Below are positions 45,051 to 51,999 of a stretch of DNA of 64,000 bases, one piece after another (position 1 is the stretch's first letter; the number at the start of each line of letters is the position of its first letter). Origin of the DNA: Ruegeria pomeroyi. Lineage in GTDB: Bacteria > Pseudomonadota > Alphaproteobacteria > Rhodobacterales > Rhodobacteraceae. The position numbers and the translations under genes are program-made. The DNA is taken from NCBI RefSeq assembly GCF_021405525.1, contig NZ_JAGQAG010000001.1:2108001-2172000 (forward strand), given 5' to 3'. Under the pieces are notes generated by a model. That model worked only from the letters and a program-made list of their open reading frames with translations. It ran no database searches and was not told where the DNA came from.

Positions 45051-46600
45051 GCATCTTCGTCTTTCATCTGATCCAGAACGTCCGCGATGATCGCTGCGAT
45101 CTGCCTGGCGAGATATGGGGGCACGGCATTGCCCACCTGATGATACTGGGCGGTGCGCGGCCCCTCAAATCTGTAGTTGTCCGGGAAAGTCTGAAGGCGC
45201 GCAGCTTCCCTGACCGTCAGACTTCGGCACTGAGCGGGGTCGTAGTGGATGAAGTAGTGTCCGTCCTTTGAGATGTGAGACGTGATGGTTGTCGAGGGCT
45301 GGTTGGGCAGCTGGACCCGAAAACGGTCAGAGAACATCTTGCCTGCGCGACCTAGCTCGACATTGTCGTGGTTCGGGAGAAGGCTCTTGGGAAAGTCGGC
45401 CAGTTTTGGGCTTTTCCCCGTAACAGACGCAAATGATGCTGCGAAAGAATACCGACGAAGGTCAGATGGCATATGTCCGCGTGCTTCATGGCCGTCCAGA
45501 CAGTCGAGACGCGGATCGTGGATGCCGTCAAACAAGGCGTGCTGCAACCTCGGTCGGGGCGGGTAGTGCGTCGAGCGCCGCTCCAGCTTCAAGTGTATGC
45601 GATCCAGATTGATACTCATCAGATCAACGAGATCATTGGCATATTCGTGACCGTTCAGCTCCTGCCTGATCGCTACTGGATCAATTCTGGCGATTTCTCT
45701 TCGCCAGGCTTCAGTAGTGTCTTCGGCTTTTGAAATTCCGCTGCGGATCGCCGGGAGGTTTCCGATGGTCTGCTTCAGCGTTGGCGGTTTATGTGGTTTG
45801 AGGCGTCCGGGCCGGACATTGATGTCATTGCGAATTCCCACAATGAACATGCGGTGTCTTGCCTGTGGAACACCATACTCTTCCGCCCGAACAAGAAAAA
45901 GACGTGGATCAGCCTCCATTCCAGGTAGTTCGTCTTCGGATAGGGAGTACAGGCGGTAACCAAGTCCGGTAGAAGACATGCCGAGGGCATCCTTCGGCGC
46001 GGTCAGGTCGGCAAGAATCCGGTTGATGACCAGTTTGCCTTCGACCTTAGCTGACAGCAGTCCCTTGACGTTTTCCATCACGAAGACGGGCGGCGCATGA
46101 TCGATAATGATCCGAAGATACTCGCGGTACAGGAAGTGCCGGATGTCCTTTTCAAACTCCGGGTCACCCATCATGCGTGATCGGCCCACGAGTGAATACG
46201 CCTGACAGGGCGGGCCACCAACCAAGGCCCACTTTTTTTGCTTCTGGAGCCTGTCCGAGATCAGACCGCGTACGCGCTCATGGTTGTCAGCTCCGAGCGA
46301 AATCCGCATTGCCGACTGGTCGGCATGCGCTTTCTCTTTCGGATAAAGTGCGTACAATGCCTCACGGGTGATGTCGCCTTGCAGATACCGGTAGTATTCC
46401 TCTGGAAACTCGCTTCCTTTGAAGGCTTTCAGGAAGTGCCGCAGCAGAAGTGTCCGGTGAGCAAACTCGTCTTGTTCAATCGAAATCGCGCATCTGAAGC
46501 AGACATCTTTTGCACCTCGCGTCAGGGAAGAAAATCCCTCACCCAGGCCGCCCGGCCCGGCAAAGACGTCAATTAGTGGATAAGGAGCCTTGCTTGTCAT
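45047..46600 (-). CDS. dcm: DNA (cytosine-5) methyltransferase
   Basis: 517 residues, 5mC methylase. Motif I DVFAGPGGLGEGF (11-23), motif IV with catalytic C132 (GGPPCQAYS), motif VI ENV (176-178), motif VIII QARHRMFIVG, and motif X HQVGNAVPP near the C terminus. Target site cannot be read from sequence. A variable target-recognition region lies about 290-430. It overlaps vsr and the Phd-like gene. First enzyme gene of the operon. Confidence 0.95.
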   Translation of the reverse strand: MTSKAPYPLIDVFAGPGGLGEGFSSLTRGAKDVCFRCAISIEQDEFAHRTLLLRHFLKAFKGSEFPEEYYRYLQGDITREALYALYPKEKAHADQSAMRISLGADNHERVRGLISDRLQKQKKWALVGGPPCQAYSLVGRSRMMGDPEFEKDIRHFLYREYLRIIIDHAPPVFVMENVKGLLSAKVEGKLVINRILADLTAPKDALGMSSTGLGYRLYSLSEDELPGMEADPRLFLVRAEEYGVPQARHRMFIVGIRNDINVRPGRLKPHKPPTLKQTIGNLPAIRSGISKAEDTTEAWRREIARIDPVAIRQELNGHEYANDLVDLMSINLDRIHLKLERRSTHYPPRPRLQHALFDGIHDPRLDCLDGHEARGHMPSDLRRYSFAASFASVTGKSPKLADFPKSLLPNHDNVELGRAGKMFSDRFRVQLPNQPSTTITSHISKDGHYFIHYDPAQCRSLTVREAARLQTFPDNYRFEGPRTAQYHQVGNAVPPYLARQIAAIIADVLDQMKDEDA

Positions 46601-46776
46601 TCCGGTTCCCCGGCGCTGCCTTGAAAGACTCCGCTTGTCAGTCTCTCATAGTCTTCGGTACTTATTACCACGACGACGGGTCTGCCGTGCTTTTCCACCA
46701 ATACTGGCTGCCGCCGCGCAGTATCGATCAGGTAGCCGAAGCGGTTCTTGGCATCGCGGGCTGACAGTATCTTCAT
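46597..46776 (-). CDS. Phd/YefM-family antitoxin-like protein, operon leader
   Basis: 59 residues: MKILSARDAKNRFGYLIDTA..., PVLVEKHGRPVVVVISTEDYERL. This is the Phd/YefM DNA-binding fold. No toxin gene (Doc, RelE) is on either side; the stop overlaps the methyltransferase start as ATGA. The protein would bind the palindrome just upstream and control the restriction-modification operon, taking the place of a C protein. An inference, but the gene order is clear. Confidence 0.8.
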   Translation of the reverse strand: MKILSARDAKNRFGYLIDTARRQPVLVEKHGRPVVVVISTEDYERLTSGVFQGSAGEPE

Positions 46777-46790
46777 GTCGATTGCTCTAT

Positions 46791-46809
46791 AATGGACATT
46801 TTATCCACT
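46791..46809. promoter_or_regulatory. Candidate operator of the Phd-led operon
   Basis: AATGGA-CATTTTA-TCCACT, a 5-of-6 inverted repeat 15 bp upstream of the Phd-like start, overlapping a likely promoter (minus-strand TATAGA at 46789-46784). Phd-type proteins bind such palindromes over their own promoters. Confidence 0.45.
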
Positions 46810-47071
46810 ATGCATGAACTGAGAAACAGAAACAACGCCATACGCACTATGCATTGCACCTGACGGGTTGGACGAAGCAAGGAGCTTGATGCGTTTTGAA
46901 CTGGACCGCCGGTTGAGGAGAAAAGGTTGCTGTGGCGGCGCTCCAACCTAAAAAAATAGGACAGCCAATCATTCTCTCGCACGACGCCTCATCTACTTTC
47001 ATAACATGATGAAAAGTCGAGCTTTTTATCGACATGCGCCTATAATGGAGCGTGACCAAAAGGAGGTCACG
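46810..47071. other. Spacer between operon and integrase remnant
   Basis: 262 bp with no credible gene. Divergent promoters are expected here. Confidence 0.4.
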
Positions 47072-47713
47072 ATGCCCAGCTTACGTCTTACCCGCCGCTC
47101 GGTTGATGAAATTCCCTACGCCCAAAAGGGGCAGGTTTTGTACCGTGACACGTTGCTTCCCGGCTTTGGGTTGCGTGTCGGCGCGCAATCCAAGGTGTTC
47201 TTTGCCGAAGGGCAGGTGAACCGCCGCACGCGGCGCGTCACCATAGGTCGCGCCGATATCTTCGCGCCTGAGGTAGCCCGCAAGAAGGCTCTGACAATCT
47301 TGGGCGACATGGCCGATGGGCACGATCCAAACGCTGAAAAACGCCAAGAAGCCGCCGAACAAGTGACGCTGGAACTGGCGCTGGAACGCTTCTTGGAAAT
47401 CCGTAAGCTGTCCTCTCACACGATCAGCCACTACCAACGCACCGAGCGCCTTTACCTCAAGTCGTGGCGCAAGAAGCCGTTGAACGAAATCACTCGCCAG
47501 ATGGTGCTGAAAAAGCATCAGGACATAGGCAAGAAGCACGGAGAGACCACAGCAAACAACGTGATGCGGCATTTCCGGTCGATCTACAATTTCGTTGCCG
47601 CGACCCAAGATGACTTCCCGCCGAACCCGGTTCAAATCCTGACGCAGGCACGCGCTTGGTATAAGGAGCGGCGACGTCAAACCCTGATTAGCGCGCTGGA
47701 CCTGACTATGTAG
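47072..47713 (+). pseudogene. Tyrosine recombinase (integrase), truncated
   Basis: 213 residues with a perfect AAGGAGGT ribosome site. It has the DUF4102-type arm-binding domain (about 1-90; LLPGFGLRVG, VTIGRADIFAPEVARKKA) and the SAM-like core-binding domain (about 95-190; SHTISHYQRTERL). It then stops at TAG after LISALDLTM, so the whole catalytic R-H-R-Y domain is missing (normal length about 400). A deletion or recombination has joined it to unrelated sequence. It is the likely integrase for the tRNA-Thr site. Confidence 0.8.
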
Positions 47714-47776
47714 CGGAATCGTTTGAAGCTCAAAGCCTCGATTTGATTTGTGAAGAACTGCGAAAGAACGGGGTGA

Positions 47777-48010
47777 AAATCCAACGATACCGACACGCGC
47801 CGGATCAAGGCGGTCATGGCCGGGCTGGGGTGGGACTATGGCACACACCGCCTGCACGACCTCGGACGGCAGGACAAGGCCCAGCGCAAGGGGTTCGCGC
47901 GCGGCAGCCCGGACGAGCGCAAGGTCGAGTACATTGCCCGGCGAATCGAGGGGGGCATTGTGGTGATTGACCGCCTCGACGGACAGCACGACGAGGAGCC
48001 CCCGTTTTGA
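47777..48010 (+). pseudogene. C-terminal gene fragment, possibly VapE/primase-type
   Basis: Open frame from a TGA at 47774 to TGA at 48008-48010. MAGLGWDYGTHRLHDLGRQDKA (cited as GLGWDYGTHRLHD) suggests the tail of a larger gene, perhaps a phage or plasmid VapE-like protein. No start or upstream part. High G+C, unlike the integrase next to it. Weak assignment. Confidence 0.4.
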
Positions 48011-48064
48011 GGTGCGGGCGTACCATGTAACGTAACATAAGGCCCAAACTGGCCTGCACTACCC

Positions 48065-48096
48065 GGCGGGGCGCTACGGTGCCCCGCCTTTTGCTT
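48065..48096 (+). terminator. Rho-independent terminator
   Basis: GGCGGGGC-GCTACGGT-GCCCCGCC, then TTTTGCTTTT. 55 bp after the fragment above. Confidence 0.85.
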
Positions 48097-48735
48097 TTCT
48101 GAACCCTTCCGAGCTAAGTTACGGTTACAAGTTACAAAATCACGGAAGTCTCAACGTTCGGTCCGCGCCCTGGGGCTGCTGTAGCGTGCGCTGGGTGGCC
48201 ATGTGGTGTGGTGGCTGGTGTGCGGGGGGGCGGGGTGGCAGCACAGCCGCCATACGGCCCGCTCCGGGGCTCTGTGGGGTGTCCGCCTGCCGGGGTGCCG
48301 GTGGTGTGCATCACGGCAACAGGACGTGCCCCTCCTTTCACTCGACGGTCAGGGTCTGCGTCTGCCGGCTGCGGGTTTCGGAAAGGCAGCGGATCATGCT
48401 TGAGAAGATGCTCCAAAAACATCGAGCCGAACCCATTCTGGGAGGCAGGGTGACCATTGACTTAATAGATGTCGTCTCCGAGGCGCCGTCTTCCATCAGG
48501 CCCGCAGTGTTCCTTGTGACAAGTGTGACTGACAAAGTCAGTACTATGAACCGAGCAAGTGATGCGTTGGGAGCGGGATCTCCCAGGTGACCTGCAGGAA
48601 ACTATTTGGAAGCGGACGGCACGAGTTCTGATCCGGTCGAAAGAAGGGGTCAGGTTTATGTACTATATCGCTGCGCATCAAAGGGCTTTTTCGCGGCGCA
48701 TCAAAGCCGTTCGCGATCAAGATTGTCGCTCAGGG
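48097..48735. other. Region with no supported gene
   Basis: About 640 bp. A 64-codon frame at 48396-48590 (+; MLEKMLQKHRAEP) has no visible ribosome site or family. The rest is GC-rich low-complexity sequence. Likely remnant DNA of the island. Confidence 0.4.
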
Positions 48736-49488
48736 CTATCTTAACCCCGAGCTTCGCTTCTTCGCTCCTTGGGTTGTTGTAACAGGTCCTTGGAGGAAGC
48801 TGTTGAAGTGGCCGTTCAACGGCGAGGGATGGCCGACATGGACGACGGTTTGCGCGCCGACCCGAAAGGCTTGCCTTCCGGTCCCGGGCAAAGAGATGGT
48901 GACGCCGAAGACTTCCTCGAAAGCGTGCCGCACCACTGCGATGTAATTGTCGTCATTGCCTAGAAGCACGATGAGCTGCGTGCGATCTGAAAGATCCTTC
49001 AGGTGCTGGCGTATGCAGCACTTCAACGCCTCATTCCCCTCAGGAATCTTCAGGCCGGGAATAACCTCGCCGCTGGCACCGCTCCAACACTGGTTCTTTT
49101 TGCTCCATCCGGTCAGGCTGCATCGCAGTATTGAGCCCCAGCCGTAATCGGCCTCAGTCGCAAGGAACCGGTGGTCAATGCTGGTCTCTCCAGCCATCAA
49201 GCCCACAGCCTGTAGGCTCTGAAGAAGGCGTGCCCGCATCTTTGCGAAAGGCACGGTTTCGAAGCTTCCGTCAATTACAGCGCGAGCCATGGCGGCAGCT
49301 TGAGTCTCGCCCTTGGACATGCCGAGCACAAGGAGCTGCGGGACCTGGGCGCCCCATGCGCCGGGGTCATTGACCATCCGGAAGCGGTGCGCTCGGGTGC
49401 CGATCGAAGGTCCGAAGCCTTTCTCACTGTCTTTGGAGCCCACCCAGCAGAGACGGCAGGAAATAGGACCGTGGCAGGGGAGAGGCAT
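48736..49488 (-). CDS. Uracil-DNA-glycosylase-superfamily-like protein
   Basis: 250 residues. An N-terminal PQLLVLGMSKGETQAAAM (50-67) takes the place of the UDG water-activating GQDPY-type loop. The C-terminal VVHVGHPSPLNGHF (about 215-228) holds an HPSP motif like UDG motif B. Between them are LIVLLGND and several Cys. The classic catalytic Asp/Asn is not obvious, so activity is uncertain. Such divergent UDG-like proteins occur in defence and mobile regions. It stands alone within the island's right part. Confidence 0.55.
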   Translation of the reverse strand: MPLPCHGPISCRLCWVGSKDSEKGFGPSIGTRAHRFRMVNDPGAWGAQVPQLLVLGMSKGETQAAAMARAVIDGSFETVPFAKMRARLLQSLQAVGLMAGETSIDHRFLATEADYGWGSILRCSLTGWSKKNQCWSGASGEVIPGLKIPEGNEALKCCIRQHLKDLSDRTQLIVLLGNDDNYIAVVRHAFEEVFGVTISLPGTGRQAFRVGAQTVVHVGHPSPLNGHFNSFLQGPVTTTQGAKKRSSGLR

Positions 49489-49588
49489 CAGGAGGCAACC
49501 GCTTCATAAATGAGAACAACACTAGTGTACTAACCGCAGCCAGCGCGGGAAACCGTCCATTGTGGGTTTGTTTGGATCGGGAAAAGGG

Positions 49589-49732
49589 ATGCGAGGTATT
49601 GCTATCGATTTTCCCCCGAACTGGCGCAGCACGGCTGCCGCACGGCTCAAGAGCAATTTGTGCAACTACGTGGTGAAGCTAGCTGATGCGCTGGGTGTGA
49701 AACAATCTAACCTATTGGAATTAAGTGATTAG
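49589..49732 (+). pseudogene. XRE-family regulator remnant (copy 2)
   Basis: 47 codons from an ATG with GGG upstream, ending ADALGVKQSNLLELSD and TAG. The last 48 bp equal copy 1 at 39445-39492; before that the two diverge completely. This indicates recombination within the shared segment or separate element ends. Confidence 0.55.
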
Positions 49733-49789
49733 TTCGGGAGGAATGGTGCCGCTGAAGGGACTCGAACCCCCGACCCCATCATTACGAAT
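49685..49789. repeat. Right 105-bp direct repeat (att)
   Basis: Identical to 39445-39549; offset exactly 10,240 bp. Here the tRNA-Thr sequence continues into a complete gene. Confidence 0.92.
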
Positions 49790-49819
49790 GACGTGCTCTA
49801 CCAGCTGAGCTACAGCGGC
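49744..49819 (-). tRNA. tRNA-Thr (CGT anticodon), intact
   Basis: 76 nt with encoded CCA. Acceptor GCCGCTG/CAGCGGC, D stem GCTC/GAGC, anticodon loop TTCGTAA with CGT. The only complete copy of three tRNA-Thr sequences here; the others are a 3' half (39504-39549) and a 5' half (49918-49955). Confidence 0.97.
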
Positions 49820-49837
49820 ATTCCTCTCTCGTCGTGG

Positions 49838-49857
49838 CCCTACTATGGCCCTACTAG
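49838..49857 (+). repeat. CCCTACTA repeats, right end
   Basis: CCCTACTAT (49838-49846) and CCCTACTAG (49849-49857) in the 98 bp between the intact tRNA-Thr and the 5' fragment. Match the left-end set at 39692-39730. Confidence 0.45.
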
Positions 49858-49917
49858 TTACGTTGCGCCGCCTGTAAGCGACTGGTTTTGTGTGTCATTC
49901 CAGCGGGGACCCGCTAC

Positions 49918-49955
49918 TTACGAATGACGTGCTCTACCAGCTGAGCTACAGCGGC
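49918..49955 (-). pseudogene. tRNA-Thr 5' half, split by integration
   Basis: 38 bp identical to the 5' half of the intact tRNA-Thr, ending in the anticodon loop at TTACGAAT. Its upstream flank (CTCTTCTCTTTGTG) resembles, but is not identical to, that of the intact gene. Probably the original chromosomal half. Confidence 0.85.
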
Positions 49956-50233
49956 ACTCTTCTCTTTGTGCGGGCCGAACGCTGGCCACCACCATCAACA
50001 CCGCGCCGCATCGAAGCGGCTTGAACTGCCCGGATTCTCGGGCAATCCGGCCGAAGGAAAGGCGCACATCCTGACGCTCCGGCGTTGCGCTCGCCGTTTA
50101 AACGCAACGGCCAGACCACGCAAGGCCAAATCGGAGAACCGCAGCCGCGTGAGTGGGGCCAACGCCGCCGCGCAAAGGATGGACAGGCGCGCGCGTCTGC
50201 TGTTGGTTGCGGCGGGCACAACGGGATCGGACC

Positions 50234-50653
50234 ATGCGGATCAGACCGGCTTGTATCAGCGATATCGACGCCCTGATGACGATCCGAGCGGCGGTGAGTG
50301 AAAACCGACTTTCGGATCCGGCGCGCGTCCCGCGTTCGGACTATCTGGACTTTCACCGGAACTCGACCCTCTGGATATGTGAAACCGGCGGGCAGGTGGT
50401 CGGTTTTTCCGCCTGCGATCCACGCAATGGGAGTATCTGGGCGCTGTTCGTGGCCCCGGGCCGCGAAGGGAGCGGCTGTGGTCGCACACTCCTGGCGCGG
50501 GCCTGCGCCGATCTGCGGCGCGCAGGCTGGAGCAAGGCGTGGCTTACGACCGGGGCAGGGACGCGGGCCGAGCGGTTCTATCGCCGCGCCGGTTGGCAGG
50601 TCTTTTGCGAGATGTCGGATGGCGACCTGCTGCTTTGGCGCAGTCTGCGGTAA
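50234..50653 (+). CDS. GNAT-family N-acetyltransferase
   Basis: 139 residues. Acetyl-CoA site IWALFVAPGREGSGCGRTLLA (about 73-93, cited as LFVAPGREGSGCG) and a C-terminal AERFYRRAGWQ, both typical of GNAT. Substrate unknown. Start MRIRPACISDID is chosen; the 5' extension of the frame is not conserved-looking. First gene outside the island on the right; may be chromosomal. Confidence 0.85.
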   Translation: MRIRPACISDIDALMTIRAAVSENRLSDPARVPRSDYLDFHRNSTLWICETGGQVVGFSACDPRNGSIWALFVAPGREGSGCGRTLLARACADLRRAGWSKAWLTTGAGTRAERFYRRAGWQVFCEMSDGDLLLWRSLR

Positions 50654-50907
50654 CGGGCGGGCAAGCGCGGGGGGAAAAATTGCGACGTCGGTTCACATCT
50701 GGCGATTTCGCCAACCGGTTCACCCCTGCGGGTTGACAAGTCCAAAGCCCGGGTGGAACCCTTGATCAATCGGGACCCGCGCCCCGCGCGCCCTGACGGG
50801 TTGCAGCCCGCCCCTGCGCTTCGTATGGGCGATGGCCGGCGGAGGCAGTCCCGAATCTATCTCTCGGGCGTTTCTGCCCGCGTATAATAACTAACGGGAG
50901 TTACAGC
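50654..50907. promoter_or_regulatory. Upstream region of TAXI gene
   Basis: 254 bp, no ORF. TTGACA at 50733-50738 is a good -35 without a good -10. TATAAT at 50883-50888 is a perfect -10 with a poor -35, only 19 bp before the ATG. Which is used cannot be decided. Confidence 0.35.
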
Positions 50908-51876
50908 ATGAATCGGAACAGCAAGCTTGGTCTTGGCGCATTGGTCACGGCGGCCTTCATGGCGCCCGCGGCGATGGCCGAAGAGTTCATCACCATCGGT
51001 ACCGGCGGTGTGACCGGCGTCTATTACCCGACCGGCGGTGCCATCTGCCGTCTGGTGAACAAGGGGCGCAAGGAACATGGCGTGCGCTGTTCGGTCGAAT
51101 CCACCGGCGGTTCGGTCTATAACATCAACACCATCCGCGAGGGCGAGCTGGAATTCGGTGTGGCGCAGTCGGACTGGCAGTACCATGCCTATAACGGCAC
51201 CTCGAAATTCGAAGAGGCGGGCAAGTTCGAAGGCCTGCGCGCGGTCTTCTCGATCCATCCCGAACCCTTTACCGTGGTTGCCCGCGCCGATGCCGGCATC
51301 AAGAGCTTTGACGATCTCAAGGGCAAGCGGGTGAATATCGGCAACCCCGGTTCGGGTCAGCGCGGCACCATGGACGTGGTGCTCGAGGCCAAGGGCTGGA
51401 CCACCGGCGACTTTGCCCTGGCCAGCGAGCTGAAGGCGGCGGAACAGTCGGCGGCGCTCTGCGACAACCAGCTCGACGCGATGATCTACACCGTCGGCCA
51501 CCCGTCGGGCTCGATCCAGGAGGCCACCACCGCCTGTGACTCCGTGCTGGTGAGCGTCGATGGTGACGCCATTGACAAGCTGATCGCCGACAACAGCTTC
51601 TATCGCAAGGCCACCATTCCCGGCGGCATGTATCGCGGCAATGACGGTGACACCACCACCTTTGGTGTGGGCGCCACGCTGGTGACCTCGGCCGATGTGT
51701 CCGAGGACGCGGTTTATGCGCTGGTGCAGGCGGTGTTCGACAATTTCGAAGACTTCAAGAAGCTGCACCCGGCCTTTGCCAACCTCAAGGAAGAGGAAAT
51801 GATCAAGGACGGTCTGTCGGCACCGCTGCATGCGGGTGCCGAGAAGTATTACCGCGAGCGCGGCTGGATCAACTGA
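50908..51876 (+). CDS. TAXI-family TRAP transporter substrate-binding protein
   Basis: 322 residues. Signal peptide (about 1-24, AAMAEEF). TAXI pattern: [21 protein letters not shown] (about 28-48, cited as [14 protein letters not shown]), [13 protein letters not shown] near 84, and IYTVGHPSG near 192. It captures a solute, often glutamate or another carboxylate, in the periplasm. A hairpin and 120 bp separate it from the permease gene, allowing more binding protein than permease. Confidence 0.93.
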   Translation: MNRNSKLGLGALVTAAFMAPAAMAEEFITIGTGGVTGVYYPTGGAICRLVNKGRKEHGVRCSVESTGGSVYNINTIREGELEFGVAQSDWQYHAYNGTSKFEEAGKFEGLRAVFSIHPEPFTVVARADAGIKSFDDLKGKRVNIGNPGSGQRGTMDVVLEAKGWTTGDFALASELKAAEQSAALCDNQLDAMIYTVGHPSGSIQEATTACDSVLVSVDGDAIDKLIADNSFYRKATIPGGMYRGNDGDTTTFGVGATLVTSADVSEDAVYALVQAVFDNFEDFKKLHPAFANLKEEEMIKDGLSAPLHAGAEKYYRERGWIN

Positions 51877-51897
51877 TCCGCGACGCGATGATTTCGG

Positions 51898-51921
51898 GCG
51901 GGGCGTGATGGCGCGCCCCGC
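51898..51921 (+). promoter_or_regulatory. Hairpin between TAXI and permease genes
   Basis: GCGGGGCG-TGATGGCG-CGCCCCGC, perfect 8-bp stem with no U-tract. Typical of mRNA-stabilising or partial-termination stems behind binding-protein genes. Confidence 0.6.
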
Positions 51922-51999
51922 TCACTCCCGGCGGGGGCCGGGCAATGGATAAATGACGCCACCAGCCAAAGCAGCACGGCGTGACAGGGAGAGATTTTC

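Larger units (their letters stand above)
39542..49925. mobile_element. tRNA-Thr-integrated defence island
   Basis: Bounded by attachment cores TTACGAAT at 39542, 49782 and 49918, all from the tRNA-Thr anticodon loop, a typical tyrosine-recombinase target. Cargo: TIR protein, a six-gene methyltransferase/Vsr/GHKL operon with a Phd-like leader gene, and a UDG-like protein. The integrase (47072-47713) is truncated, so the island is probably fixed. Base composition is visibly lower in G+C than the flanks. The third core suggests two integration events or an element that carried its own tRNA-Thr. Confidence 0.85.

Noticed and set aside
48132-48422. 96-codon minus-strand frame
   Set aside because: Pro/Thr-rich with no ribosome site; sits in remnant DNA.
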